A stretch of 56,822 nt of DNA from positions 1 to 56,822 of the forward strand of contig JAFYXJ010000024.1 of assembly GCA_017546205.1 (NCBI GenBank), written 5' to 3'. Position 1 is the stretch's first letter. Each line of letters opens with the position of its first letter. The notes beneath the pieces are model-generated. The model searched no databases and was not told the DNA's origin. It saw only the letters and a program-made list of their open reading frames with translations. Source of the DNA: Clostridia bacterium (GTDB lineage: Bacteria > Bacillota > Clostridia > Monoglobales > Monoglobaceae). Shown in pieces: positions 17,725-27,520 of this stretch. The translations under genes and the position numbers were made by a program.

Positions 17725-18780
17725 ATGGATGAACAAAAAAGAAAAGCCTTGGACAGCGTCCTTGGTAATATAGAAAAACAATTTGGAACCGGTGCAGTTA
17801 TGCGCCTTGGTGAAAAGCCTGTTACCAATGTGGAAGCAATTCCTACCGGAGCATTGTCTTTGGATGTGGCATTGGGTATTGGCGGCGTTCCGCGCGGACG
17901 TATTATTGAAATTTACGGACCGGAATCTTCCGGTAAAACTACTGTTGCGCTCCATATTGTGGCGGAAGCACAGAAGATGGGCGGTGAGGCGGCATTTATT
18001 GATGCGGAGCATGCTCTTGATCCGGTTTATGCGGAACAGTTGGGCGTCCGGATTGACGATTTGATTGTTGCACAGCCGGATACCGGTGAGCAGGCGTTGG
18101 AAATTACCGAACAATTGGTACGTTCCGGTGCGATTGATGTTGTGGTCGTGGACTCTGTTGCAGCGCTGGTTCCTCGACAGGAGATTGAGGGATTGATGGG
18201 TGATTCTCATGTAGGACTTCAGGCAAGACTGATGTCTCAGGCGTTGAGAAAACTGACCTCTGTTATCAGCAAATCTAACACCACTGCAATTTTTATCAAC
18301 CAGTTGCGTGAAAAGGTTGGCGTGATGTTCGGCAACCCCGAAACCACCCCAGGCGGACGTGCACTTAAATTCTACTCTTCGGTACGTTTGGATGTGCGCC
18401 GTGTTGAGGCGATCAAAAGTGACGGCGGCATGGTTGGTAACCATACCCGTGTCAAGGTGGTTAAGAACAAAGTTGCTCCGCCTTTTAAAGAAGCGGAATT
18501 TGACATTATCTACGGCGAGGGTATTTCCAAAGAAGGAAACATTTTGGATGTTGCCGTTGAGATGGATATTATCGAAAAGAGCGGTTCATGGTTCTCCTAT
18601 CAGGGAGAGCGTCTGGGACAGGGCAGAGAGGGTGTCAAGAAGATTCTGAAAGACAATCCGGAACTCTGCAATGAGATTGAGCGTAAAGTGCGTGAGGCGG
18701 TTTCTTTACCCATACCCAATGACGGGGAGACGGTAGAATCCACCCCCTTTATGCCGGTTGAGAAACCCAAAAAGAAATAA
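17725..18780 (+). CDS. recA: Recombinase RecA
   Basis: This 351-residue ATP-dependent strand-exchange protein forms filaments on single-stranded DNA, drives homologous recombination and triggers LexA self-cleavage. Walker A GPESSGKT is at residues 65-72; [15 protein letters not shown], the L2 loop region [19 protein letters not shown] and [17 protein letters not shown] are all present. The C-terminus is a short mixed-charge tail. The ATG at 17725 follows AGGAGA; an open frame further upstream is not RecA-like. Confidence 0.98.
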   Translation: MDEQKRKALDSVLGNIEKQFGTGAVMRLGEKPVTNVEAIPTGALSLDVALGIGGVPRGRIIEIYGPESSGKTTVALHIVAEAQKMGGEAAFIDAEHALDPVYAEQLGVRIDDLIVAQPDTGEQALEITEQLVRSGAIDVVVVDSVAALVPRQEIEGLMGDSHVGLQARLMSQALRKLTSVISKSNTTAIFINQLREKVGVMFGNPETTPGGRALKFYSSVRLDVRRVEAIKSDGGMVGNHTRVKVVKNKVAPPFKEAEFDIIYGEGISKEGNILDVAVEMDIIEKSGSWFSYQGERLGQGREGVKKILKDNPELCNEIERKVREAVSLPIPNDGETVESTPFMPVEKPKKK

Positions 18781-18802
18781 CCAAACAGAAAGCGTGTAGA
18801 CC

Positions 18803-19276
18803 ATGGATATGGTAAAGAAAGCCCGCAATACGGCGGCAGGCTTGCTAGCAGCAAAAATGTACACCTGTCGGGAGATTTATGATCGTCTATGCCGTAAGGG
18901 TTTTGATAAGGAATTGGCGGAAACGGTTGTTTCGGAATTTGTGGCAGCAGGTTTTCTGGATGACCGCAGATATGCGGAACTGTATGTTTCCGATGAAGCC
19001 AGACTGGGTGCTAAAGGAAAATTTCGTATCCGTCAGGAACTGTATCACAAAGGGGTTGCGTCCTCGGTGATTGATGCGGTGCTGGAGGAGACGGAGGTAG
19101 ATACCGAAGCATTGCTTCGGGATTATGTGGAACAACGGAACCTTTGTGATATGGTGCACAGCCGTAAGGATTTGGAACGGCTGAAAGCCAGACTTTGCCG
19201 CAGAGGATATTCCCCAGGGGAAATACACCGATGTTTGGCGGAATACACCTTTCAGTTTGAAGATGAGGAGATATAA
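18803..19276 (+). CDS. recX: Regulatory protein RecX
   Basis: This 157-residue, helix-rich protein carries the three-helix repeats of RecX (YDRLCRKGFDKELAETVV, then FLDDRRYAELYV, then LERLKARLCRRGYS). RecX binds and limits RecA filaments. It starts 22 bases after recA, the conserved order, with a weak ribosome binding site; a second ATG two codons later is equally possible. Confidence 0.92.
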   Translation: MDMVKKARNTAAGLLAAKMYTCREIYDRLCRKGFDKELAETVVSEFVAAGFLDDRRYAELYVSDEARLGAKGKFRIRQELYHKGVASSVIDAVLEETEVDTEALLRDYVEQRNLCDMVHSRKDLERLKARLCRRGYSPGEIHRCLAEYTFQFEDEEI

Positions 19277-19278
19277 CA

Positions 19279-20613
19279 TTGGAAAAAGTTTCTCTTGCAT
19301 CTTTGGGATGCTCCAAAAATCTTATAGATGCTGAGCAGATGCTGGGTATCTTGACCGATGCAGGTTATGAGATTGTGGAGAATGAAGAAGATGCTGATAT
19401 ATTAATTGTCAATACCTGTACCTTTATTGAATCTGCCAAGATGGAATCTATCGAATGTATTCTGGAACTGGCACAGTATAAAAAGGCAGGGAAATGCCAA
19501 CATCTGATTGTAACCGGATGTATGGCACAGCGGTATAAAGAGCAGGTTTTAACGGAGATTCCTGAAGTGGACGCGGTGGTGGGAACCAATGAATATCCCG
19601 ACATTGTTTCTGTGATTGAGGGATTAAAACAAGATGGAAACCGAGAGTTCTGTAGCGATGTCCCCTTGATGTGTCAGGAACTTCCCCGACTTCGTACCAC
19701 GCCTGCGTATACGGCGTACCTGAAAATTGCCGAAGGCTGTGACAATCGTTGCACCTATTGTGTGATTCCGTCCATACGGGGAAAATACCGCAGCCGTAAA
19801 ATGGAGGATATTCTTAGGGAAGCGGAGCAGATGGCACAAGAAGGGGTCAAAGAACTGATTGTCATTGCACAGGATACCACCCGTTACGGAAAAGACTTGT
19901 ATGGAGAGTATAAACTTGCAGAACTCCTAAAGGAACTTTGCCGGATTGAGGGCATTGTCTGGGTTCGGGTGCATTATTGCTATCCGGAGCTTGTGACTGA
20001 GGAATTGCTTCAGGTCTTTAAACAGGAAGAAAAACTCTGTAACTATTTTGATATTCCCATTCAGCACTGTAATGACAGGATTCTTAAACGGATGGGACGG
20101 CGCACCAATAAGGCACAGATTACCCAACTGATTACAAGAATCCGGGAACTGATTCCCGATGCACAGATTCGCACCTCGTTGATTACCGGATTCCCCGGAG
20201 AAACCGAGGAGGAGTTTGAAGAACTTCGGGAGTTCATCGAGGAAGTCCGTTTTGAACGGTTAGGCGTTTTTGCCTATTCCCGGGAAGAATATACGCCGGC
20301 ATATCTCCTTGACGGACAGATTGAGGAAGAAGAAAAGCAACGCCGTCAGGAACTTTTGATGCTGGTGCAGTCCCAGATTTCTCAGGAGCAGAATGAAGCC
20401 CGTATTGGTGAAACCGTTCGGGTTATGGTAGAAGATAAGGATGAAATTATCCAGAGTTACTATGGCAGAACTTATGCAGATTCCATCGAAATTGACGGAA
20501 AGGTGTTCTTCAAGAGTAACAAAGCCTTACAGGGAGGTAACTTTGTGGATGTAGAGGTAGAACAGGCGCTAGAGTATGACCTGTTCGGTAAGGAAATGGA
20601 ACGGGAGGGATAA
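19279..20613 (+). CDS. rimO: Ribosomal protein S12 methylthiotransferase RimO
   Basis: This 444-residue radical SAM enzyme adds a methylthio group to an aspartate of ribosomal protein S12. The N-terminal domain carries three cysteines for one [4Fe-4S] cluster (SLGCSKNLID, VNTCTFIESAK, TGCMAQRY); the radical SAM motif CDNRCTYC lies near residue 154; a TRAM domain closes the protein. SLGCSKNL and the S12-type spacing favour RimO over MiaB. The start is TTG at 19279, two bases after recX, with a GAGGAG site; no ATG fits. Confidence 0.95.
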   Translation: MEKVSLASLGCSKNLIDAEQMLGILTDAGYEIVENEEDADILIVNTCTFIESAKMESIECILELAQYKKAGKCQHLIVTGCMAQRYKEQVLTEIPEVDAVVGTNEYPDIVSVIEGLKQDGNREFCSDVPLMCQELPRLRTTPAYTAYLKIAEGCDNRCTYCVIPSIRGKYRSRKMEDILREAEQMAQEGVKELIVIAQDTTRYGKDLYGEYKLAELLKELCRIEGIVWVRVHYCYPELVTEELLQVFKQEEKLCNYFDIPIQHCNDRILKRMGRRTNKAQITQLITRIRELIPDAQIRTSLITGFPGETEEEFEELREFIEEVRFERLGVFAYSREEYTPAYLLDGQIEEEEKQRRQELLMLVQSQISQEQNEARIGETVRVMVEDKDEIIQSYYGRTYADSIEIDGKVFFKSNKALQGGNFVDVEVEQALEYDLFGKEMEREG

Positions 20614-20617
20614 ACCC

Positions 20618-21181
20618 ATGAATACACCGAATAAATTGACTTTGCTCAGGGTGATTTTAATACCGGTTTATATGATTTTTTACCTTTGTTGCGGAACGAT
20701 TGGCATCTACCTTGCCATTGCAACCTTTTTGCTTGCGACATGGACCGACCATCTGGACGGAAAACTGGCAAGAAAATACCATCAGGTAACTACATTTGGT
20801 AAACTGATGGATCCTCTGGCTGACAAGATTCTGATCATGGCGGCGCTGATTTCCTTTGTGGAGCGGGGAACTCCTTATGTGACCTCGGGGGTTGTCATGG
20901 TGATTCTTGCCAGAGAACTGATTGTAACCGGGATCCGAATGCTTGCTATGGGAGAGAATCAAGTGATTGCCGCAAGTATGTGGGGAAAATCCAAAACGGT
21001 TTCCCAGTTTATTCTTGTGGTTGTAGTTATGATAACAGAATTGGTCAAGGTATATGCACCTGACTTGGCTGCAGTTTGTGACGGAGCAATTCTGCTTCTG
21101 ACTGTAGTTGCAACGGCATTGACCATTTATTCCGGATTTGATTATGTCTGGAAAAACAGAACCTTGATTACATTTCAATAA
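20618..21181 (+). CDS. pgsA: CDP-diacylglycerol-glycerol-3-phosphate 3-phosphatidyltransferase
   Basis: This 187-residue membrane enzyme makes phosphatidylglycerol phosphate, the first committed step to phosphatidylglycerol. The complete CDP-alcohol phosphotransferase motif is visible: DHLDGKLAR, eight residues, then GKLMDPLAD. About five hydrophobic segments follow the family pattern. ATG at 20618 is five bases after the rimO stop with GGGAGG upstream; a longer in-frame start inside rimO is rejected. Location before plsX and the fab genes joins phospholipid and fatty acid synthesis. Confidence 0.95.
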   Translation: MNTPNKLTLLRVILIPVYMIFYLCCGTIGIYLAIATFLLATWTDHLDGKLARKYHQVTTFGKLMDPLADKILIMAALISFVERGTPYVTSGVVMVILARELIVTGIRMLAMGENQVIAASMWGKSKTVSQFILVVVVMITELVKVYAPDLAAVCDGAILLLTVVATALTIYSGFDYVWKNRTLITFQ

Positions 21182-21196
21182 AGAAAGGAAATGCGG

Positions 21197-22237
21197 ATGA
21201 CTATTATTCTTGATGCCATGGGTGGCGATCACGCGCCGGAGGCAGTGGTTGCCGGTTGTAAGGCTGCTTTGGAACAACTGGATGTTGATTTGATTCTGGT
21301 GGGACGGGAGAAACAAATTCGCCGTGAGATGGAGATTTGCGGACTCAATAGTTCCCGTGTCCGTATTGTACATGCGGAAGAAGTGGTTCTTGGTGAGGAT
21401 GATCCCGTGGATGCCATTCGCAGAAAAAAAGATTCTTCTATGCGGATTGCACTTTCCATGCTGAAAAACGGCGATGGAGATGTTGTAGTCAGCGGTGGAA
21501 ATACCGGGGCATTGATTTCTGGCATAACTCTGCTGGTCAAACGCATGAAAGGCGTTCGCAGAGTCGCCCTTGCCCCGATTCTTCCCACTGTCAAGGGAGG
21601 AGTTCTTTTGCTAGATGCAGGGGCGAATGTGGAATGTACCCCTGCTTTTTTGAGGCAATTTGCCGTGATGGGCTCCATTTATATGGAAACGGTCATGGGA
21701 ATTTCCAAACCATGCGTTCGTCTTTTGAACATTGGCACAGAAGAGGAGAAAGGGACTCCCCTTATCATCAAAACCCATCGGTTACTGAAAGAACTTCCCA
21801 TCAACTACGGAAATTATATTGAAGCAAGAGACATTCCTCTGGCAGGTGCTGATGTGGTGGTTTGTGACGGATTTACCGGAAATGTGGTGCTGAAATCCAT
21901 TGAAGGAATGGGTTCTGCCATCAATATGATGATAAAAGGACTATTTCTCAAAAATGCTGTCACCAAGTTGGCGGCAGGATTGGTGCATGGCGGATTGAAA
22001 ACCCTGAAAAAATCCATGGATTATACGGAATACGGCGGAGCACCCATTCTTGGCGCGGCAAAGCCGGTGATCAAGGCACACGGAAGTTCTGACGGCAATG
22101 CGTTTTTCCACGCAATCCGTCAGGCAGAACTGGTGGTCAGGAACCGCATGACGGAAATCATGGCTGAAAAAATAAAACAATATGATACAGATGAAAGTTT
22201 GATGGAGAAGGAGGAAGTGTTATGCACGCAAAAATGA
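21197..22237 (+). CDS. plsX: Phosphate acyltransferase PlsX
   Basis: This 346-residue peripheral membrane enzyme converts acyl-ACP to acyl-phosphate, the donor for PlsY. Family signatures are the N-terminal ILDAMGGDHAPEAVV, VVSGGNTGALIS, LLDAGANVECTP and VVCDGFTGNVVLKS. ATG at 21197 is chosen over the ATG six bases upstream because it sits eight bases after AAAGGA. Its last 16 bases overlap fabH. Confidence 0.96.
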   Translation: MTIILDAMGGDHAPEAVVAGCKAALEQLDVDLILVGREKQIRREMEICGLNSSRVRIVHAEEVVLGEDDPVDAIRRKKDSSMRIALSMLKNGDGDVVVSGGNTGALISGITLLVKRMKGVRRVALAPILPTVKGGVLLLDAGANVECTPAFLRQFAVMGSIYMETVMGISKPCVRLLNIGTEEEKGTPLIIKTHRLLKELPINYGNYIEARDIPLAGADVVVCDGFTGNVVLKSIEGMGSAINMMIKGLFLKNAVTKLAAGLVHGGLKTLKKSMDYTEYGGAPILGAAKPVIKAHGSSDGNAFFHAIRQAELVVRNRMTEIMAEKIKQYDTDESLMEKEEVLCTQK

Positions 22238-23199
22238 TTGGCTTGGGGAAATATCTTCCCGAAAAAGTGCTGACCAATGCGGAACTGGAACAAATGGTAG
22301 AAACCAGTGATGAATGGATTGTTAGGAGGGTTGGCATTAAGGAACGGCATATCAGCGATGAAGATACTTTTACATCTGACCTTGCAACCCGTGCAGCAGA
22401 ACAGGCATTAAAAAATGCCAATCTTTCTCCGGAAGAACTGGATTTGATTCTCGTGGCGTCGGTTACACCGGACATGTACACGCCGTCGGTGGCATGCTTG
22501 GTGCAGAAAAATCTGGGAGCTGTTGGTGCTGTTGCGTTTGATATCAATGCTGCATGTTCCGGATTTGTTTATGCTATGGTTACCGCATCCCAGTTTATTC
22601 AGTCGGGAATGTACCGCAATGTTTTGGTCATTGGCGCAGATGCCCTTTCCAAGATGACCGAATATCAGGACAGAAAAACATGTGTTTTGTTTGGCGACGG
22701 TGCCGGTGCCGCAGTTCTTCAGGCGACAGAGGAAGAAACCGGCATTTTAAGCAGTTTCTTAGGCGCAGACGGTGCAAGCGGTGATTGTCTGACAGCCCCT
22801 GGATTAAGGTGCGATGAGGCAGACGTAGAACGCCGTCCCTTTGGCAATCTCCGTACCATCTGGATGGACGGAAGTGCTGTCTTTAAGTTTGCAGTCCGCG
22901 TGATGGCATCTTCTGCCCAAAAAGTAGTAGAGCAGGCAGGCAAAACTATGGCAGATGTACGGCTGGTGGTTCCCCATCAGGCGAATATGCGTATTATTGA
23001 GGGCGCAGCAAAACGCCTTGATATGGAAGATGGCGGTATTTTTGTTAATGTAGATAAATATGGCAATATGTCTTCGGCGAGTATTCCCGTTGCCTTGTGT
23101 GAGGCGGTGGAGCAAGGCTGTGCCCAAAAAGGAGATTTGGTTGTCCTGGTTGGTATGGGCGGCGGTCTTACTTGGGGCAGTGTATTGATCGAACTGTAA
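22222..23199 (+). CDS. fabH: 3-oxoacyl-ACP synthase III (FabH)
   Basis: This 325-residue thiolase-fold enzyme condenses an acyl-CoA starter with malonyl-ACP and so begins fatty acid synthesis. The catalytic triad is visible: Cys in INAACSGFVYAM, His in VPHQANMRII and Asn in KYGNMSSASIP. The ATG follows GGAGG by eight bases inside the end of plsX, so the two are probably translationally coupled. Whether it prefers acetyl or branched starters cannot be read from sequence. Confidence 0.96.
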   Translation: MHAKMIGLGKYLPEKVLTNAELEQMVETSDEWIVRRVGIKERHISDEDTFTSDLATRAAEQALKNANLSPEELDLILVASVTPDMYTPSVACLVQKNLGAVGAVAFDINAACSGFVYAMVTASQFIQSGMYRNVLVIGADALSKMTEYQDRKTCVLFGDGAGAAVLQATEEETGILSSFLGADGASGDCLTAPGLRCDEADVERRPFGNLRTIWMDGSAVFKFAVRVMASSAQKVVEQAGKTMADVRLVVPHQANMRIIEGAAKRLDMEDGGIFVNVDKYGNMSSASIPVALCEAVEQGCAQKGDLVVLVGMGGGLTWGSVLIEL

Positions 23200-23210
23200 G
23201 GAGGACGGCG

Positions 23211-24107
23211 ATGAATCATCGGATATGTGAACTTCTGAATATTGAATATCCCATTCTGCAAGGCGGTATGGCTTGGGTTGCGACGGCAGAACTTGCGGCG
23301 GCAGTAGCCAACGGCGGCGGTGCGGGACTGATTGCCGCCGGCAATGCTCCTGCAGAATATGTAAGAGAACAGATACAGAAAGCACGGGAAATGACGGACA
23401 AAACATTTGGTGTCAATGTGATGATGATGTCTCCTTATGTAGAGGATGTTATGAAGATGCTTCTGGAAGAGAGAGTTTCTTTGATCACCACCGGAGCGGG
23501 CAACCCCGGAAAATACATTCCGGCACTTAAGGAAGTGGGAACCATTGTTATTCCCGTAATTCCCAGCGTGGCACTTGCGCAGAAAATGCAGAAAAGCGGT
23601 GCCGATGCAGTAGTAGCCGAGGGCTGTGAAGCAGGCGGACATATTGGAGAACTGACTACCATGACATTAACCCCTATGGTCAAAGACGGGGTGGATATCC
23701 CCGTGATTGCGGCGGGTGGCATTGCAGACAGACGGGGAGTCAGGGCGGCATTTGCGCTTGGCGCAGATGGAGTTCAGGTAGGAACCAGATTTATCTGCTC
23801 GGATGAATGTATTGTGCATCAGAATTATAAAGATATGGTTGTTGCGGCGAAAGATAGGGACGCAGTTGTAACGGGACGCAGTACCGGTCATCCGGTCAGA
23901 ACTTTGAAAAACAAAGCCACCAAGCTGATGGATAAGTTGGAGGCAGAGGGAAACCTTGAAGAGTTTGAAAAACTGGGTTTGGGTGCCTTGCGTGCGGCTG
24001 TCGTAGACGGGGATACCCAGATGGGTAGCGTGATGGCAGGCCAGAGTGCAGGACTTGTCCATGACATCAAACCGTGTGCAGACATTATTCGAGAGTTATT
24101 TGTATAG
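23211..24107 (+). CDS. fabK: Enoyl-ACP reductase II (FabK), FMN-dependent
   Basis: This 298-residue nitronate-monooxygenase-fold flavoprotein reduces enoyl-ACP in the last step of each elongation cycle. The FMN-binding features are the N-terminal YPILQGGMAWV, GCEAGGHIGE and VIAAGGIADRRG with GADGVQVGTRF. Location between fabH and fabD identifies it as FabK rather than a nitronate monooxygenase. No FabI is seen, and FabK-type enzymes are known to be insensitive to triclosan. AAGGAGG precedes ATG at 23211. Confidence 0.93.
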   Translation: MNHRICELLNIEYPILQGGMAWVATAELAAAVANGGGAGLIAAGNAPAEYVREQIQKAREMTDKTFGVNVMMMSPYVEDVMKMLLEERVSLITTGAGNPGKYIPALKEVGTIVIPVIPSVALAQKMQKSGADAVVAEGCEAGGHIGELTTMTLTPMVKDGVDIPVIAAGGIADRRGVRAAFALGADGVQVGTRFICSDECIVHQNYKDMVVAAKDRDAVVTGRSTGHPVRTLKNKATKLMDKLEAEGNLEEFEKLGLGALRAAVVDGDTQMGSVMAGQSAGLVHDIKPCADIIRELFV

Positions 24108-24119
24108 AGAGGATATCGT

Positions 24120-25052
24120 ATGAAAATTGCATTTTTGTTTTCCGGTCAGGGTGCACAGGCAATCGGAATGGGAAAAGAACTCTGTGAGCATTTTCCTGTA
24201 TCCAATAAAGTCTTTGAAGAGGCAACCCAAGCGCTGGGATTTGATATTAAGGATATGATTTTTAACGGGGACAGCGAAACCCTGATGATTACGGAAAATA
24301 CGCAGCCGGCAATCCTGACCATGTCCATTGCGGCATTGGAAGCGGTAAAAACCTTGGGTATCAAACCGGATGTGGTTGCCGGATTGAGTCTGGGGGAATA
24401 TTCTGCCCATGTTGCTGCAGGCAGTATTGGATTTGCCGATGCAGTCAAACTGGTAAAATTAAGAGGAAAATATATGCAGGAAGAGGTTCCGGTTGGGATT
24501 GGTGCCATGGCGGCAATTCTGGCATTGGATGCGGAAACGGTAAAAGAGATCTGCCGCAAAGCCTCAGAAAAGGGGATTGTGGAGCCGGCAAACTTCAACT
24601 GTCCCGGACAGATTACGGTAGCGGGTGAAGTTGCAGCGGTAGAATATGCCTGCGAACTTGCAAAGGAAGCAGGCGCCAAGCGTGCGATGCTTCTTCCGGT
24701 CAGCGCACCCTTTCATTGCAGTATGCTCAAAGGTGCCGGAGAAAAACTGGCAGAGGCATTAAAAACTCTTGAGATTCAGGAACTGCAGGTTCCCTTGATT
24801 ACCAATGTAACGGCGGACTATGTTCCCAATAAAGATGCTATTTTGGACTTGCTGGTCCGGCAGGTATCGTCCTCGGTACTGTTTGAGGAAAGTTTGCGTC
24901 GTATGATTGCAGATGGCGTGGATACCTTTATTGAAATCGGACCGGGTAAGGCGTTAAGCGGTTTCGTGAAGAAAGTGAACAAGGAAGTTGCTGTTTACAA
25001 CGTAGAGGATATGGCTTCCTTTGAAAAGTTGAAACAGGCAATGGAGGGTTAA
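24120..25052 (+). CDS. fabD: Malonyl-CoA:ACP transacylase
   Basis: This 310-residue enzyme loads malonate on acyl carrier protein. The active-site serine lies in GLSLGEYSA (the usual GHSLGE with Leu in place of His, a frequent Firmicute variant), the N-terminal FSGQGAQ forms the oxyanion hole, and the catalytic His is in APFHCSML. It lies 12 bases after fabK and two bases before fabG. Confidence 0.96.
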   Translation: MKIAFLFSGQGAQAIGMGKELCEHFPVSNKVFEEATQALGFDIKDMIFNGDSETLMITENTQPAILTMSIAALEAVKTLGIKPDVVAGLSLGEYSAHVAAGSIGFADAVKLVKLRGKYMQEEVPVGIGAMAAILALDAETVKEICRKASEKGIVEPANFNCPGQITVAGEVAAVEYACELAKEAGAKRAMLLPVSAPFHCSMLKGAGEKLAEALKTLEIQELQVPLITNVTADYVPNKDAILDLLVRQVSSSVLFEESLRRMIADGVDTFIEIGPGKALSGFVKKVNKEVAVYNVEDMASFEKLKQAMEG

Positions 25053-25054
25053 GG

Positions 25055-25807
25055 ATGGAATTTCAGAATCAAACGGTGATTGTAACCGGAAGCACCCAGG
25101 GCATCGGCAAGGAAATTGCCCTGAAGTTCGGCAAGGAAGGTGCCAATGTTGTAGTGTATGGTGTTGATCTTCCGGGACAGGAGGAACTTGCACAGCAGGT
25201 TTGTGAGGAAATCGAGTCTCTGGGGGGAAAAGCAGCATATCTTCTGGGGGATATTTCCAAGGCGGAGGAAACCAAAAAACTGGTTGCCTTTACTCTGGAA
25301 CAGTTTGGCACCATCGATGTGATTGTTAACAATGCAGGTATCACCCGTGATAATCTGATTATGCGGATGAGCGAGGAAGAATGGGACAGCGTTCTTGATA
25401 TTAACCTGAAGGGCGCATTCCAGTTGATTCAGGCATCGGCAAGAACCCTGACCAAGCAGAAAAAAGGGGTTATCATCAATATGGCGTCGGTGTCAGGCGT
25501 GATGGGAAATCCCGGTCAGGCAAATTATTCGGCATCTAAGGCCGGGTTGATTGGTCTTACCAAATCGGTTGCAAAGGAACTGGCACCCAGAAACATCCGT
25601 TGCAATGCCGTTGCTCCTGGGTTTATCCAGACCGCTATGACCGACAAACTGAAAGATGAAACCAAAGAGGCGTACTTAAATGCTATTCCCCTGAAACGGT
25701 TCGGGGAGGTTGCGGATATTGCCAATCTGGTTCTGTTTTTAGCAAGTGACCGTGCAAAATATATTACCGGACAGGTAATAAATGTTGACGGCGGACTGGT
25801 AATGTGA
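25055..25807 (+). CDS. fabG: 3-oxoacyl-ACP reductase (FabG)
   Basis: This 250-residue short-chain dehydrogenase performs the first reduction of the elongation cycle with NADPH. It shows the Rossmann glycine motif [11 protein letters not shown], the [10 protein letters not shown] box, and the catalytic serine, tyrosine and lysine in NMASVSGV and ANYSASKAG. The C-terminal [15 protein letters not shown] is typical. The ATG is two bases past the fabD stop. Confidence 0.95.
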   Translation: MEFQNQTVIVTGSTQGIGKEIALKFGKEGANVVVYGVDLPGQEELAQQVCEEIESLGGKAAYLLGDISKAEETKKLVAFTLEQFGTIDVIVNNAGITRDNLIMRMSEEEWDSVLDINLKGAFQLIQASARTLTKQKKGVIINMASVSGVMGNPGQANYSASKAGLIGLTKSVAKELAPRNIRCNAVAPGFIQTAMTDKLKDETKEAYLNAIPLKRFGEVADIANLVLFLASDRAKYITGQVINVDGGLVM

Positions 25808-25862
25808 TATAGTTTTGAAAAAAAGTAATCCATTTATAAATATATTTAAGGAGGAAAAAACA

Positions 25863-26093
25863 ATGGATATTTTTGAAAAAGTAAAGGAAATTACTGTAGA
25901 TCAGTTGGGCGTTGATGAAGAGGATGTAACCATGGAAGCATCTTTCATCGAAGATTTGGAAGCTGATTCTTTGGACATCGTTGAACTGATGATGGAACTG
26001 GAAGAAGAGTTTGAAATCGAAATCCCTGACGAAGATGCTGAGAAAATCGTTACCGTTGCGGATGCAGTTGACTACATCAAAGCAAGACAGTAA
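25863..26093 (+). CDS. acpP: Acyl carrier protein
   Basis: This 76-residue acidic protein carries growing acyl chains. The phosphopantetheine attachment serine is in [12 protein letters not shown] near residue 37. ATG at 25863 follows a strong AAGGAGG; a longer in-frame start 48 bases upstream lacks one and is rejected. It lies 55 bases after fabG and is followed by a strong hairpin before fabF, which may allow acpP mRNA to accumulate to higher levels than its neighbours. Confidence 0.97.
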   Translation: MDIFEKVKEITVDQLGVDEEDVTMEASFIEDLEADSLDIVELMMELEEEFEIEIPDEDAEKIVTVADAVDYIKARQ

Positions 26094-26100
26094 TTCCATT

Positions 26101-26132
26101 TATGGCTGTGCAGGCTTTCCTGCACAGCCATA
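26101..26132 (+). other. Strong RNA hairpin between acpP and fabF
   Basis: A perfect 14-bp stem (TATGGCTGTGCAGG and its complement) with a CTTT loop begins seven bases after acpP. It lacks a T-tract, so it is more likely an mRNA stabiliser, processing site or partial terminator than a full terminator. Confidence 0.7.
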
Positions 26133-26139
26133 GAAAAGA

Positions 26140-26169
26140 TTGACGAGATTTTGCAGAAACAGATATTAT
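26140..26169 (+). promoter_or_regulatory. Weak internal promoter candidate before fabF
   Basis: TTGACG (26140-26145) and TATTAT (26164-26169), 18 bases apart, lie between the acpP hairpin and fabF. Together with the hairpin they would let fabF, rnc and the radical SAM gene be set apart from the upstream genes. Confidence 0.4.
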
Positions 26170-26218
26170 TACTGATGTATGTTTCTACAAAATTTTAGAC
26201 AAACAGGAGGGTTCTATC

Positions 26219-27457
26219 ATGAAACGAGTGGTAGTAACCGGCGTGGGTGCGGTAACCCCCATCGGTATTGGAAAAGAAGAATTTTGGAAGAATATCAAAT
26301 CCGGCGTATGCGGCATTGATACCATCAGCCGCTTCGATGCGTCTGCCTTTGACTGCCAGATTGCGGCAGAGGTGAAAGACTTTGACCCCGCAGTTTTCAT
26401 GGACAAAAAAGAGGCAAAGCGGATGGACTTGTTCGTGCAATATGCAGTTGCCAGTGCCAAGATGGCGGTGGAAGATGCAAACTTGAATATAGAACAGGAA
26501 AACCCTGAACGGATGGGTTGTATTATCGGCAGCGGTATCGGAGGAATCCATACCACCTGTGAACAACATGCCCGTTTACTGGAAAAAGGTCCGGGTAAGG
26601 TTAGTCCTTTTATGATTCCCATGATGATTTCCAATATGGCAGTAGGTCAGGTTTCCATTCTGTTTCACTGTAAGGGCGTGAATATGACTTGTGTTTCTGC
26701 CTGTGCATCCGGTACCGACGCAATCGGTCAGGCATTTCTGGCGGTTCAGCGCGGAGATGCGGATGTAATCCTCGCCGGCGGAACAGAAGCAACCATCGAG
26801 GAACTTTCTCTGGCTGGATTCTCTTCCATGAAGGCTTTAAGTACCAGAAATGCTACGCCAAAGGATGCATGTTCCCCCTTTGATAAAGAGCGTGACGGCT
26901 TTGTAATGGGCGAGGGAAGCGGCATTCTGGTTCTGGAAGAGATGGAACATGCCAAGGCAAGAGGTGCTCATATCATTGCAGAGGTTGTAGGCTATGGCTC
27001 TACCAATGACGCGTATCACATGACCGCTCCGGCTCCGGATGGGGAGGGCGGTGCCCGTTGTATGGCAAAAGCGGTAGAAAATGCCGGCATCAATCCCAGT
27101 GACATTGATTATATCAATGCTCACGGAACCTCTACTCCCTATAATGACAAATATGAGACCGCAGCAATCAAGGCTGTGTTCGGTGACCATGCATACAAAT
27201 TGGCAGTCAGCTCCACAAAGTCTATGACCGGACATATGCTGGGGGCTGCCGGTGCAGTTGAGGGTATCATTACTGCCCTTGCTATTGAAGAAGGGTTTTT
27301 GCCTCCTACCATCAATTATAAGAACCCCGATCCGGAATGTGACCTTGATTATGTAGCAAATCAGGGACGGGATGCAGAGATTACGTATGCGCTTTCCAAT
27401 TCTTTGGGATTTGGCGGACACAATGCATCTATCATTTTGAAAAAATACATGGACTAA
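26219..27457 (+). CDS. fabF: 3-oxoacyl-ACP synthase II (FabF)
   Basis: This 412-residue condensing enzyme elongates acyl-ACP with malonyl-ACP. The Cys-His-His active site is visible in [23 protein letters not shown] and [14 protein letters not shown], and the N-terminus [14 protein letters not shown] is typical. A GGAGG site precedes the ATG. FabZ and the acetyl-CoA carboxylase genes, often next in clostridial fab operons, do not follow; rnc does. Confidence 0.97.
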   Translation: MKRVVVTGVGAVTPIGIGKEEFWKNIKSGVCGIDTISRFDASAFDCQIAAEVKDFDPAVFMDKKEAKRMDLFVQYAVASAKMAVEDANLNIEQENPERMGCIIGSGIGGIHTTCEQHARLLEKGPGKVSPFMIPMMISNMAVGQVSILFHCKGVNMTCVSACASGTDAIGQAFLAVQRGDADVILAGGTEATIEELSLAGFSSMKALSTRNATPKDACSPFDKERDGFVMGEGSGILVLEEMEHAKARGAHIIAEVVGYGSTNDAYHMTAPAPDGEGGARCMAKAVENAGINPSDIDYINAHGTSTPYNDKYETAAIKAVFGDHAYKLAVSSTKSMTGHMLGAAGAVEGIITALAIEEGFLPPTINYKNPDPECDLDYVANQGRDAEITYALSNSLGFGGHNASIILKKYMD

Positions 27458-27464
27458 AACAAAA

Positions 27465-27501
27465 AAACTGTGGCGAAATGATATACATTTTGTCACAGTT
27501 T
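27465..27501 (+). other. Long hairpin in the fabF-rnc spacer
   Basis: A 16-bp stem with two G-U pairs and an ATATA loop spans most of the gap between fabF and rnc and ends 19 bases before the rnc ATG. The tail (CTTTG) is a poor terminator. Its length and helix make it a plausible RNase III substrate, which would fit autoregulation of the gene that follows. Confidence 0.65.
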
Positions 27502-27520
27502 CTTTGAATGGAGAACGATT

